Part shown: positions 34,559-48,100 of the stretch, in pieces
Layout: the number at the start of each line of letters is the position of its first letter
How positions within the stretch are numbered: the first letter of the stretch is position 1
Source of the DNA: Icerya purchasi
Taxonomy: Eukaryota > Arthropoda > Insecta > Hemiptera > Monophlebidae
Reading direction: 5' to 3'
Assembly (NCBI GenBank): GCA_039619475.1
Contig: CM077115.1
Span: 294,935,756-294,999,755 of the forward strand
Length of the DNA: 64,000 nt
Translations under genes and position numbers: made by a program
The notes under the pieces: generated by a model
The model's input: the letters and a program-made list of their open reading frames with translations, nothing else
What the model was told of the DNA's origin: nothing
The model's database searches: none

Positions 34559-36980
34559 AAAATCTGAATTAATGCTGTAAGGGCAAAAACAAGAAAAATT
34601 CTACAATATTTTTCAGGGAATATTGTAATATTACCAAGACACTTCCCGATAGCGTAAACGGTTTTCTAAATACGCGAATTAGATGACCTCCCGTAAGGGG
34701 GCCGCCTTCTATCTCCTATGGCGGCTTGCCTATTTCAATATTACACTCTTTCAGATATTCGGTAATTTTTGTGCAATGGAAAAAAGTAATTGTACGCGAT
34801 AGTTTTAAAAATTATGCAATCCTTCCGACGAATCTACCTCACGATGGGGGGGGGGATTTCTTTTATAGACGTTCAATAGCGTATTACTCGCTTGATTTTT
34901 CTTTCGTCTTTGATTAGAGCACTAATTTATTATTAAACTTTTTTATTTTTGTACAGACGAAGTAGTTTATACGACCGGAATAAATTAGAGCCCTTACGTA
35001 GGAGACGGAGAGGCCTATTAAACGGGATGGCGGTATGTTTGCATTACGGTTAACCGAATGAAATTCTACAAAGTCCCTTTTAGAGCGTTCAACTGTCCCG
35101 TTAAAAGCCAGTAAACTTTGTATTACGTTGCGCGTAATAACTGCCAGTCTCGTATATATATATATATGATAAAGCGTATAAATTAGATGCGACAGAGAAC
35201 GACCGACTTCACACTAAACATCGTGTCGTATGATAAGGAAGATTTTTAAATAATAAAAGCCGAGTTAAATAATAACGGACACTTTGATTAAATAATAAAA
35301 ATAACTTTTATACACTGACCATTGGCCTTGTCTTCGGCCGTTATAATAAAAATTTATCTATCGTCTCTGTAGGCCGCGGCATAAGCTGAATGTTCTCGCA
35401 TGTGCGATGAAATTTTATACGCGATTTTGACTGCCTTTAAAAGCGCTGAAACAATCGGATTTCACCATTATTGAATGAACAGAAAATTAAATGATACCAA
35501 TTTCAAAGAAATCTGTACAACAATCACAGACGGAAATGCTGGAAATGCTTTTCGCTTCGCATTATTCCTGTCATTTTGTCGATACAATTTAATGTCAAAG
35601 GTCAACGCCCTAGTACTGCGTGAAAAATTGCAGTAACGCCGAATTATATGCAGAACATATTACCAAGTATTTTGGTTTTATTTTGCCACTATGAAAATCA
35701 ATGACGGCATTAAAAGAGATTATCTAATATTATAGCTAAAGATCGGTACTGCCTCCCTACATTAGCGGTTCACAGACAACGGACTGATCTGGCCCCGACG
35801 GAGTTTTAAATAGAAGCAGAACGAAAAAAACTTAAGCAAGCCCGTACCGCACTTAACATCGGAATTAGCTGTTAGTTGCAATATGTCACGGTTGACAGCT
35901 ACTCTCTCGAAAAAAAAAAAAAAAAAAAAAAGAAAAGAATAAAATAAAGTAAAGAAATAATAAAATTAACAAATAATAAAATAAATAAATGAAAGACCGC
36001 GAGTAGTTGGTGGGAGAGGAAATAAATTGATAACATTTATGTCTTAAACCATTTTAGTCTAGTTAAACATCGTGCTTTCGAAAATGTCATTTACAAAAAG
36101 GAATTTAGATGTTCTTTGTTGGCGCATTTTGCGGTGTAAGCTTTAGCGCGCTGCTAGCCCGACCTTCGTGACGACGTTCGACAGGTATCAAGAACTCTTA
36201 AAAACTCCTTAAACTGTCTGCACGCATCTTTAATATTGTCACTAATCGTTTATGATACGTCTGCAACGGTGTAATATCGAACTGATGACTGCAATGGCAC
36301 TCCGTATTTTCGTTGCTTCACCTATACAATTCCTACACGCTGTCGATGGATTTATTTTTGTCTCTTCGCAGACATGGAGCTTTTTTTTGCATAATAGCGT
36401 TGTTATCAAAATTTAAAGGACGCCACCAATTAAGTGCAACCGAAACATAACTCTGAAAATTACTAATTCAGTATTAATTTCCCTGCATGGTGTGGAGATC
36501 TGTGTAAGAGATTACTCAAATTTCAGACTATCAAGTTTTTTCATAGTTTTTTGATAGTTTTCACTAAAATTAATCCATTGAAAAAACGGTAGTAATTTGC
36601 TTTGTCCCTTTTAAATAACTTGGTGGGAGCTTTGCGCGCCAACCGCCGGGTTGTAATAATAAACTTAAATAAAAAAAAAGGTTTATTGTAGAAAACTCTT
36701 TCAAATACAATATTACGAATTTAATTGAATCATTAAAACGAAAACGAAACCGTTGTTTCTTCTGAAAGTTGCAATTTCAGTTTTCCCATTGAATTTAAAA
36801 ATTAAGTAACATTAACATAAAACTAAGTAAATCATTAAAATGGAAACAAAATGGCAGTGCAAATGTATTTCTTGTAGCCAGTTAATTACAAAATACAGCA
36901 CCATCTCTCTAGGTAAAATTATACGCAATTACAAAGAATGTATTTTATTGTAAAAAATTATTTTATGTAATAGAGAGATA
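34559..36980. other. Unannotated stretch
   Basis: No gene recognised. A GGCGGC-paired hairpin occurs near 34701-34725, a short TA run at about 35153-35168 and an A run at 35910-35931. The rest looks like ordinary AT-rich sequence. Confidence 0.3.
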
Positions 36981-37418
36981 ACAACGTTAATAACAATAAC
37001 AATAATAATAATAATAATAATCAAATCAATTCAAATAAATCTTTATTATTACTATTGTTACATAAAATTTCATCTATTATACGTAAATAATCAAATCAAA
37101 TTTATTGCCGTAACAAAATTAATATTATAAATTCCACAAATTCGCATAGCTGCGCGAATAGTGGCATTATTATTATAAAAAGAAAACTGATTTACAATAT
37201 CGGTGTACATAAATCTTCTGAAAATGTTTTAACCTATCAGCATGTTTCAAACTAATAATACAGTACATTTAATTAAAACACACGAGCCAAACTTTGTCCA
37301 TAGAAGCAGAGAAAGAAGAAAATATCTGTAATCTTAAATGTAACATAGTAATAGTAATAACAAAAGTAATAATAATAATATTAATAATAATAATAATCAC
37401 AAATCAAATCAAATCAAA

Positions 37419-37451
<33 letters not shown>

Positions 37452-38140
37452 ATATTTTCATCTATGCGCAAATTTGCGCGAGCGATGACGTACTGAAAAA
37501 ATAGTGAATCTATAACAAGGGGAGAAAAAAACCCAGAAAGTACATGAAATGTGAAAAACAATGTGTACAACTTAAACAATAAGTACAAATCAAAATAAAT
37601 ACAATTACACTTCTAAATAATTGTTACATGACAAATTCGAATATTTTTGTGGAACAGTAGTTATAAATGATTACAATAATTGTAATTAAAGTGAAGAAAT
37701 TTATAATTGTAAACATATGGTAAAATAACTTTAGAAAAAATCTACACCGTTATAAAACTTAAATAATATTACTAATAATAACGATAATGGTAAATGCAAT
37801 TATTAAATAAATACGAAGATTACATATTTATCAGAAGAATTTTAAAGTTAAAAAGTTAAGATTATGTAATTCAAATTTGGCAATGCTTATACAGTTTGGC
37901 AAAATGTTTGTTTACTTATATTACTTTAACTTAATGTTTATTATACGATAATAATAATCATAACAATAATAAACAATAATGATAATAATAATAATAATAA
38001 AATCAAAGTTTATGGCTGCAAATACGCCGCACGAGCTGTAGCAATAATGTAATTTTAAACAGTTTACCAATAATTTTCGAAATTATCTACATGTAATATA
38101 TATGTATATATATATATATATATATATTTCACATAAAAGC
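36981..38140. repeat. Simple-repeat-rich region, (AAT)n with AATCAAATCAAA motifs
   Basis: The motif (A)ATCAAATCAAA followed by TTTATT recurs at about 37018, 37088, 37399 and, partly, 37998, each time next to an (AAT)n or (ATT)n run. At 37363-37450 an (AAT)n block and an (ATT)n block face each other and could form a hairpin. Each motif may be the tail of a separate retroposon insertion (on the minus strand it reads AATAAATTTGATTTGATT then (ATT)n). A TA microsatellite lies at 38097-38128. Confidence 0.5.
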
Positions 38141-39399
38141 AATTAAAGCGTACAACATTAAAGTGCATAATAATTATTAAATTTAAAAATAAAAATATTA
38201 TTTTAGAGCGAAAATAAATTCAGTCTACGGTCGTGACGATAAGTGAAAAAATTTAAAAACTATATATGTATATCCTTTATTATTTATCAAAAAAATAAAA
38301 ACGCGTACTGCTTTATAACAACTGATGATGATAGAGACAAAATTGGCAGACGTGGACCATTTATCTTTCGAATGCAGCCGATACAAAAACACTCAAATAG
38401 TATTATATAATTCATATTAGTTAATCTTTTATTCATTAATTTGATGACAAATTCCAGTAACTTGATATCTAAGCTCAGCATTAATAATCAATTTAAAGCA
38501 ACGTAAAATCAATTAAGTTATTTTAGAATATTATTATTAATATAAATTTTATTTTTAGTTTTGGGATTAACACTAGTTGTTACCCTAGTTTTATTTTAGT
38601 TTTACTTTACTTTAGTAAATATATTACTGATGATTATTTTATTTATTATTACAATTTGCTCTTTTCTTTTTTGTAAAAATCAGTTTTAATTATTTTTTCT
38701 TTTTTTCTCGCCGAGTATTGTTATGTAAATATTTCTCACTTTTCTTTCATAAAATGTCAACATAGAACTAACCACTACTCGCGCAACGATGCCCATAAGT
38801 GGTTTATTATGTAACAATAATAATAATAAAATAGGAAAGAGTAGACCTTCCATGTTAAACAAGTTCGCTTTTGGCTACAAATAATATCGCCCCTTATATT
38901 GGATATTACATACTTGCATTTATAATGTCATCAAAAATTATAATTTAACCTTGCTCTAATATAATGGCCGATGGAGGTTGTCTTGCATATAAGCCCCCTC
39001 CCTCCCCAAAAAAATAGCTTTAGTTGAAAAATTTCAAGTACCTAAACAATTTTTAGCAGTACTTTACAAAATGATCAACGTGATATGTACACAGAGACCT
39101 GTTCACGTACTTATTGCAAGAGATGATTTTGGAAAAAACTATTCCACATACAAGTTGCGTGTAGCATTTGAAAAGTTTTTTTTAGAATGAAAACGAAAAA
39201 AGTGGTTCATGCGAATATACAGTTTATAATCGAGTGGATAGAATTAATTTAATAAATAAATGAAATTCTAAAACGTAAAAAAATATAAAAACAAAAAAGG
39301 GATAAAACCCATACGTATTTTTTTATTTTTACCCCCCCCCCCCCCGGTTTTGCTAGCAAAGAGCATTAGCCCAGCAAAAAGGAATAGATACATTTAATG
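38141..39399. other. Unannotated stretch
   Basis: AT-rich; no gene. A run of about 15 C lies near 39333-39347. Confidence 0.3.
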
Positions 39400-40120
39400 G
39401 AATAGAAATTATATTTTTATTCTATCGACAATGGAATCAAGGAACACCCCTAGGACAGGAACAACAGAGATAGTAGGTAGAGAAAGAACATAAGAGGCGT
39501 TGAAAGGAGCAGGAAGACCAAGCTTTAAAAGATGATAATAAAGTAACTCACGCTCGCGAGATAAACCGGAGCACTCGAAGAGCACGTGATTCGCATCACA
39601 AACATACACTGGGGGAACCTTCAGGATCCAATGGATAATTAGGAGGTGTAGCCAAGAAAAATCGATTTAGAAAAGAAAAAAGGAGACTATGCGAGAAACG
39701 GAGGCGAGATAATTTAGTAATTATGGACCGACGCAAACTGGGAAACTCATAGAACCAAGGACGAGGAGGAGGAACAGGATTCATCAAGAGATAAAAGGAA
39801 TTAGGATTAGCGAAAAGAGAAACATAAACAGAGTGCCTAAGATGGCAGGGTTTAGTTGGAAGAAGAATATGGTGTGTTGGAACCCTCCTAATAAAATTCC
39901 CATTGGAAGAAGCAGCAGCTTTAGCAAGGAGGTCGACGGCTACATTTCCATCAATGCCTGTATGTCCCGGAATCCAAAGAAAGTCAATCTGGGTAGACGT
40001 CGATGAGGATAGATCATGAAGAAGAGAACGAATATAAAGGATAATAGCATCAGTGGAAGGAGAAAGGGAAGGTGGAGATAGCGCTAGAAGAACACTTAAA
40101 GTATCAGAAACCATACGTAT
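39400..40120 (-). pseudogene. 5'-truncated LINE with RNase H and Cys/His tail
   Basis: Minus strand. An open frame of 172 codons (40114-39596) starts inside the RNase H domain at VSDTLSVLLAL (the 'DS.S.L' box) and continues through FLWIPGHTGIDGNVAVDLLA, the final RNase H block. It then runs into the linker with KLSRLRFSHSLLFSF. A frame change near 39600 leads into VCDANHVLFECSGLSRERELL, a Cys/His motif typical of the end of RNase H-bearing LINE ORF2 proteins, and a hydrophobic tail ending near 39412. Nothing of the RT remains, so the copy is truncated at its 5' side near 40115. It is the best preserved of three related fragments in the window. Confidence 0.8.
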
Positions 40121-40339
40121 AAATAGTAAAATAACATTAATCGAGAAGTAGGAAAAATTTTTATTGTCTGATACCGAGGAAATAAATCAAATCAAATCAT
40201 GTATTGATTATTATTATTTAATGTGAATTAAAACGAGTAAACCCACAGAATCTAATTAGGAATCGTGGAATCGAAAAATTTTTTTAATGCATCGTGTATA
40301 TGGTAAATTTGAAGATAATATTAGATTAATTCGTTTATG

Positions 40340-40431
40340 GTATCGCGATAACCTAGTGGTTAAGGCACTTGGCTACCAAAGTAGAGGTGTCATAGGTTTT
40401 CGAGACTTGTCTCGTTCCAGATCCAGGTCGC
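40340..40431 (+). pseudogene. tRNA-like sequence, probably tRNA-derived SINE head
   Basis: ACCTAGTGGTTAAGGCACTT matches the D-arm / box A region of tRNAs, followed by an anticodon-arm-like piece (GGCTACCAAAGTAGAGG) and a box B-like segment, ATAGGTTTTCGAGACTTG, that has two extra bases compared with GGTTCGANNC. The acceptor stem is not convincing and no CCA-compatible end is visible. It is therefore a tRNA pseudogene or the head of a tRNA-derived SINE rather than a working tRNA gene. Confidence 0.5.
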
Positions 40432-40439
40432 ATATTTAT

Positions 40440-41656
40440 CTTACCTGAAATTGAATATTGATTATACCAGAGAATTATCTGCGGGAAAGTAAAGATGACC
40501 GAGAGAATGGAACTGGCTCTAATATTCTCTTTAGTTCCCCATTAAGCTCGGTACCATTATTAAAAGCTTTACACAATCCGTTAACAAAGTTGCAGGGAAA
40601 GGACAGTGAGAGCAGCACGGTTTTGACAAATGCGCTTGACTTCAGTGAGAGTGGTTCGGCTAGATTCATATATACCGATAATTCACTTTTGGAAGGCGGC
40701 TTTTTAAGTTTTCCCGCGTTGATGTACACTAGCGGAGACTTCAGCAACGGTAAACTATTTTATAGCGAAAGAACGGAAAGTTGTTGATCTGCCGGGATAA
40801 AAAAGTCTAAGCAGCATATTACATTTGAAACGAAACAAGCCAAATTCAGCGCGTAAGTAGCCACTGACAAGGAATATGCAACATAAATATGGGTCGCGGC
40901 TAGGCAAACAAGAAGGCCCTATCGTGTCTTTCGACTGTGAAGTGCTTCGATAGCTTTTATGAAAAAATTCATTTACCGCTACCAGCCGAAGTAAATATAG
41001 AGGTATCTCGAAAGATTGTGTTAGCTTATAGGTCTCTTCTGAATTCGGACCCGGTTTATATCGCGTTCGCTTTCACTTATGTATGCGTTTCTCTTCGCTG
41101 GCTGAAGATGGGGAGGATATTTCCGAAAATGTTTTTCTGATACATATGAAATGACAATTGGCGCAGGATGTGTCGGCGGCTTGTGAAGCTAAGGCGCGCG
41201 CAATGTACTTTTCAACGGACGTGAAAAGAATATATCGGAACCGGTTCTTTTCCGTCTTTATAGATCTCTCCGATATAAATTCGAGTCTTTTATATTCAAT
41301 TTAACGTGTTATTCTTAGCGATTATTCGTTACTTTATTGCGCCGGTAAATCTTCTAGAAAAACAAATTTCACGCGTTTCCTTTTAATCTTGATTTATTTC
41401 CAACACACTTCAATCTCGGAACTAGAAAATTGCTTCCGATTCACGGTCTGATTGAAGAGTAGGCATTTTTTTGATTTCTCGGTGTATTGAAGAAAAAAAA
41501 AAACAGTTAAGCACTTTTTTTATTTTTTACAATAAACTCGTTTACTAGTTTATCTTATAGTTTCGTCGATGAATGGAAAAATTTTAGCCGATTAGCAGGC
41601 CTTATCAGGTAAACATAAATATTTGAATATAGGATAAATTTGATTTTTAACGCGTA
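40440..41656. other. Unannotated stretch
   Basis: Contains an open frame of 109 codons at 40458-40787 (plus) and a shadow on the other strand; neither has a motif I recognise. If the preceding tRNA-like sequence is a SINE head, the first part here may be its body. Confidence 0.3.
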
Positions 41657-42292
41657 TGCGTATATAGGCCCGGGGCTACGGATATATATATATATATTAG
41701 GGGACCTTTTCGGAAGTGACCAAAATTATCAGTTTTATAGAATAACTAAATTTTCTTTAATTTAATTTAATTATATTATTTTGAATTCACGAATTAACCA
41801 TATAATTATTCAGGTAAACAAACCTAAATATCATATAGACAATGGGTAGTAAAATAAATATATATATAATTTTAAACAATGAATTTTTCAGCAAATTTTA
41901 ACCAAAAATTTGCGTAAAAGGTTATTTTTTTTTGCGTGTGTTGCGCGTGTAATACACATTCATATAGACATTTCCTAAAAACGTAGTATCAGACTCGTTA
42001 TACCTTAAAACAAATTTCTGGTATGTATTATGGAACTAGAAATTTAACTATTACGAAGTTTCCTCCTCTGGGAGGGATACAAATGGATACACAATTATTA
42101 ACAAATAAATGTATTAAAAAGTGCACTTTCCACTATAAAGTTAATTTTATTTATTTAAAAAAAAAAAATTGATGTATATGACAATTAATAGATTAATTTT
42201 TTATTACATGTCGGACTTGGGGGCCCCTTTATAAGGCGGGGCCCGGGGCTGCAGCCCCCCTAGACACCCTTAAATCCAGGCCTGTGCGTATA
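41657..42292. mobile_element. hAT-like MITE with 8-bp target duplication
   Basis: TGCGTATA occurs at 41657-41664 and at 42285-42292, exactly bracketing a 620-bp element. Its ends are related inverted repeats: TAGGCCCGGGGCT on the left and, read inward, CAGGCCTGGATTTAAGG on the right. G/C-rich palindromic blocks lie inside the right end (GGGGCTGCAGCCCC near 42245-42258). An 8-bp duplication and ends of the CAGG..C type are characteristic of hAT elements. No transposase is encoded. Confidence 0.65.
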
Positions 42293-43447
42293 ATGTTTAA
42301 TATCTATCGAATACATTTCGGTGAATGCTTAAAAATTGAGGCTAACATTTTAATTTCAATCCACATATTCCGTTACAACAAGCAAATAAGAAGAAAAAAA
42401 AAGTTGTATAATCTGCTTATGAAGGAAACTTAAAAACGATTTTTCACTCAATGCGTTTATGAACGAATGAGTTCCCCCTTGCATGGCATATGTAACATTA
42501 CACAGGTGTGCCCGGTAATCAATTTGTTTTTCAACTGTTCTTCCGCTTACGTTCAATCGTCACAGCTGTTGCAGATTTCGACGGCGCAAATATTAGGGAA
42601 AAGATTCGATCGTAATTTGTGAAACGTCAAGAAGCCCGGCATTATCATCGGCTTTCGGAGATTGTCGAGTTTTTACGAAGATGACAGACAAGATTCTGGC
42701 AAATTTCGAGAGTAGCACAAGCGAAATACCTGGCGTCGTAGCCAGTTTTTGTTCTGATCGAATAAAATTCACCGAACAACGCAGGCAAATTCTGAAGATG
42801 AGTAACAACGCATCGACCGACTTTATCCGAAATTATTAGTTATTAGCGAGGATCGCGGTGCGCCGAGAGAATTTCAAATTTTGAATAAAGTTCAAAATAA
42901 CGATCAACGCGTTTTCGGGCTAATTTAATCCGGCAGATTTTTCCGCGAGCCAATCAAAGTGCGCGCAGTCGCCGCGTGTCTGATTGCACTTGGAAAGGAC
43001 AGCGTGCGGGCTGACGAGTCGACCTGCAAAATAAGGACATTTCGTGTTATGAATTATAAATGAGATAACATAGGCGGAAAAGGTTAAGTTCAACTGATTG
43101 CTCAGATGATGATGCAGGATTAAGAGGGATGCTTTAAGCCGACTTTCCAACTAGCCTGCTACCGACGCCCGACTAAGCAATGCCTACGCCCCTCCCCCCA
43201 TAACCGGCCTCGAGCGAAATCTTATTTTTATCCGGCCCGACAAAGCTCCGTTTCATCCGTCCGAGCTTGCTGACTGCGCTTTTATTTTCCTAATTTCCTC
43301 CGATTCGCTTTGAAACTTTTTTGATACTTTCACTTTTAACTAATACGACGCGCGCTTTCCTACATCTCCGTTTTCCCCGCGCAACCAGCTTTCCCTTCGC
43401 GTGCACGATACGCGAACACTTTTCCCTACTACAATGCGCTAATTTAG

Positions 43448-43483
<36 letters not shown>

Positions 43484-44878
43484 GATTTCAAGGCTAAGCC
43501 GCGAAACGCAAAAAAAAACAAAAACAAAACAAAACAATGGAGATCATCATCGTGTAAAAGCGTCAGAATTCGTCGGTACGTTGAACAACGGGATTTTATC
43601 ACGTTTTTAGACCCCCGGGGGGAAATATTTAATTTCCGTCATGCAAATGCCTAGACGTGTAACGTTACTGATTCAAGTGTTATTACGTGCTGCGCACATT
43701 CTGAAAAGAACAGGCGTTTCTACAGCACCAAAATGTTCCCATTTTTTTCAACGCACTTTTCCTAAAATCGCCGAAATGGTTTGGAAGAAATTGTTTTTTC
43801 AACGATTATGCTCCACATCAGTTTTCCCTGTTCGCTGTGCTATTCGGAGCTCGTTTTGTTTCCGCAATGAAATGAATCTCTCAGATTTCACTGAAAATTT
43901 GTAACGCTTTGTGTAATAATATACGACGGCTAGCCGCTGTCGGCTGAAAATGTTCCTGTGCTAGTGCACTTTCGTTGCCTGCAGTTCGTTTAAAATTGTG
44001 TCTATGCAGCGAGAATGCTGCCAATTTTCGATTCTCGTTTGACACCCTTGCTGCTCGGTAATGGACGATAATTTCTCGTCTGATTTTGATATCAGTTTAT
44101 TGTCGGTTTTCCAATACTTACCGCCGGATAGATCGCCTTCGTGTCCTGAGGTCCTTTTATTTAACCCTATTATCAAACAACTCGTCTAATGCGAAAAAAG
44201 TCGGTGATAAATTTCGATAACGAATTATACGCCTTCCTTTGATCGACATTTATTGCGTTAAGGGTATTGTTGACATCGCAACTATCCCCATTGAATCAGT
44301 AGCACTAACACGCCCCCCCCCCCCCCATGATTTTCAGTTACATTTCGTTTTTCGGTTCTTGTTTTGTCTACGCTCTTCACAGTACGCTGAGAGATGTGTT
44401 ACCGTTAGGCAACAACGTGTCAGAGAGCTCTTTTATTTACATGGAAAAAATCTTAGTTTTAGTCTGACACTTAAGTTGGCTTTATTTGATGACGGGGCTT
44501 ATCGATAATAGCAATGGTATAATTGCAACGTGCTCCTTTCCCTCGGATAATGTGCATGCATACGCACACATATATAAGTACAGATATAAAGCTCGATATC
44601 CACCTCGCCGTGAGGATACTAGACATGCGAATATTGGTCCTTTTGTAACTCTTTTAAATGTCCTTATTTACTCTGGACTCTAGCGCCAAGTCAAATGCAA
44701 TGTCCCTCGTATGTTCTTTTGTTCTTTGCATTCATTCAACCCCGTGATTTCATTTTAACACTACCGCTGGGTAAACTTGATCGCACGAAAGTAGATTGTT
44801 GTTACTCTTCCCTATCAATCCGACTTTATCGAAACCTTGACTTTTGAGATAATTAAAACCCGAGTTTTGAGGAACAAA
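42293..44878. other. Unannotated stretch
   Basis: No gene recognised. CG-richer patches at 42560-43430 and 43640-44480 have short open frames without known motifs. A (TA)n run lies at 43452-43482 and a C run at about 44313-44326. Confidence 0.3.
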
Positions 44879-45106
44879 TTTGTTTAATAAAGATTTATTT
44901 AATAGAGATTTGTTTAATGGAGATTTATTTAATAGAGATTTGTTTAATGGAGATTTGTTTAATGGAGATTTGTTTAATAGAGATTTGTTTAATAGAGATT
45001 TGTTTAATAGAGATTTGTTTAATAGAGATTTGTTTAATAGAGATTTGTTTAATAGAGATTTATTTAATAGAGATTTGTTTAATAGAGATTTGTTTAATAG
45101 AGATTA
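44879..45106. repeat. Minisatellite, 15-bp unit x ~15
   Basis: About fifteen tandem copies of TTTGTTTAATAGAGA, with variants TTTATTTAATAGAGA and TTTGTTTAATGGAGA. Because the unit is a multiple of three and contains no stop in two frames, it gives open frames with a five-residue repeat (LFNRD). No promoter, start context or unique coding sequence supports a real protein. Confidence 0.9.
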
Positions 45107-48100
45107 ATATTTTCAGTTGTTTTTTTTATTTCTTTTCTTACACCTAGTCTTATAAACTATTTGGTAATCTATGGAATAAGTTAAAATAACATGAATAAGC
45201 AACCCATCCAGTGAAGAGTGCTAAAATTAACTTATATATGTATGCACAAAAAGCATTCTCACGCATGTGTATATACCATACATACACACACCCGCACCTA
45301 CGCGCGCACATACACCCTCACACATCACGCATCCACACATATTATTTATACATTTATAATTTATATGAGATCTCGAGGTCATTTTCTATTCAGCCTGCGT
45401 CCCTCGCTTGGGTTACTCAACAGTTCTTTTGTTGTACTATTAGAATGCTCTTTCAATCTGGCAGCATATCGATAAGCAGCAGTTTCTATTTCATTCCTTA
45501 CAAAAATTTAACTCCAAGATCTTCATGGATTGTGATGTTGATTATGTACCATGGAGCAGAGATGATCATGCCTAGTAACTTATTCTGTGTACTGTTTGCA
45601 TAATTGAAATGTTGTTGTTATTGGCGCAGCCCTTAAATTGTCAGACCGGTTTTTAAAAAATTTGTTTATAAAGTAGCAACTAATTTGTTTTCAAGAGATA
45701 CTATTCTTACCCAGCAGCCAGTACAGTTGCCGCAGCTTGATGTTCAACACTTATTTCGTTCTTTGTTATAGTGCGCTTTGTCCGAGTCAAGCGTTTGTCA
45801 AAATGTATACCAGGATACTCTTTATATCTTCTTTCTAAGAAATCTCCACACCATTCAATTTTCAGTTTTTGTAATAAAAATAAAGAAACAATGATTTCCG
45901 TTTGTTTTTTATTATATTTGAAACATTTTCATTTACTACGAATTACGCGAACTAAGCGAGCAAAAGAAATTTTCAAAACAGAGTGCGAATAAAACGGTTA
46001 ACGTATTATACTTTATCACATATTGTAGAAAGAGATACATAAGTATGTACGAACTGTATCTTTCGGACCTCGCTTTCGGAACATCCCCCGGACCCATGAA
46101 TAATAATAGTATTCTACAGTTCATATACAGAGTCGGTCCTCGATATAAATTGGGGAAAGACATATGTTGCGAAAGTCGGATAAATCGTAATTCGTATTCC
46201 TGTCGCCAGGGAAAGCTACGTGCACCAAACACACATATACGAATTCATATTAATACTGACGAGAAAAATTTGCTAATTTTTAAGTACACCCGATTTATGT
46301 TGTTTATTAATTGTACGAACGGCCTAAAATTTTCATAAAACTGCTGCACCTTCTGACGAATCGTTGAAGGAAATGTCGATCGTTTCTCGCACGCCAGAGA
46401 GCCAGCCTGCTACTTCGAAAATCCGTTGAATTCGGGTCAGAAGAGTCGATTTCAATTTAGCATTTTACGGAAAATGGCGGTATTTTCACGATGATTAAAA
46501 AAGTTTTCAGAACCGATAAATTTTGCACTGTTTATGAGAGAATTTCTATTACAACTTCCACAGCACACTTAGAAGCACAACAACACTTCATAAAGTGAAA
46601 ACGTAGCATAATTTCTTAATGCCTCGACGTAATTAATACATTAAGTTTTACTTTAGTCGTTCTTCTTTCGTCGCGGCTAATATGAAAAGAACAGTTATAA
46701 AATAACAGATTTCTCAAAGTACTTGGTATTGTTAAATGCAGGATTTTAAATTTGTGTTTTTTTTTTTTTGTCCTAAGATGAATTCGGCTCACTTTTACAT
46801 ATAAAAGTAGAATATACATGAGTTCATTAATAAAACGAACTACTTTTTCTCTATAATAAAATTTTCTCTTTTTTTCCTAATGATGCTACATAAAATGAAT
46901 ATTTACCGAAATTTTCTACGATAAATTTAATTTATTGTGTTTAAGAAAACGAATAAGTCATTTAACGTGTATACGTATTAAATAATAAGTAAACATTCGA
47001 CAAATCGATTAATGAATATTCAAATATTGATAGTCATGCAATCGTCATTTTTTTTTACGCTATAAAAAGGTTTTACGATCTGAAACATTTTTAATTTTAT
47101 TCTTATTGAAATACATTTTATTTAGAATTGTATAAAAATAATTTAAAATAAAAGCGAGTTTTAATCGATTGCTGATTTTATAAATATATTTTTGTATTTC
47201 GAAAAAAAAAAAATGTAATAAATCATTCATTCATTTTCACATAAACAATTATGGAATTTTAAATAAAACTTTTAATTTATAAAAGAAGAGAACGTGATAT
47301 AAATATATATATATATATATTTTTTTTTTGGTGAAAACATAATGATAAAAAAAAATTACAAACATTTATATCAAATCCGTTGTTTGACGTTCAATTTATA
47401 TAGTATTCAGTTTGTTATAGTAAGGAAGTTGATTTTGTAAAGAGAGCATAATGTTAATTTTATTAATCATTCATGCGTACGCCATTGGGTTCTTTTTTTG
47501 CTCGTTTGTTTCTACATATATGTAATACTGAGTTGTTTTTTTTATCATTTTTTCTTCGAACTATTAAAATCCTTAATCCGCACCTGATTCGAATACTTTC
47601 CTTGAAATATGTGTTCGTACTACATTTTCTCACTCGGATATGAAAATTACTGCGAAGACCGAAGGGCGCTTACTTTATTACGTGATGCCTAAACTTCTGT
47701 AATTAATAAGAACATTAATAAATACACCTAAATCAAACAAACTATTAATAAATATATTAGAGAAATACATCACAATATTCGTAGTCTGTTATAATTTTCT
47801 TATTATTTATGGTTCCATCAGAGTAGTCAGGTATGATTAAAATTGCTATACGCAATTTATGTAATTATTTGAAATACAAGGTGAAAAAAAACAAAAGGCG
47901 GGTTACGTCGCTCTTATTCCATAGAGTTTCGTTCGTCTTTGCTGGCTAAAACTCGGGGACAAATATGTTTAATTAGCCAATCGCTTCAATTGTTGCTATT
48001 AGTTCCATAATTTGGTACACTCGAGCTGACAGTTCAATTCGCGAGAACGGTCGGAAGAGAACGAAAGAAAGCAAAGACGAAGAGAGTTATTTGTTTATTT

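Noticed and set aside
44880..45147. Two open frames encoding short-period repeat proteins
   Set aside because: They arise from a 15-bp minisatellite with no stop codons. There is no unique coding sequence on either side.
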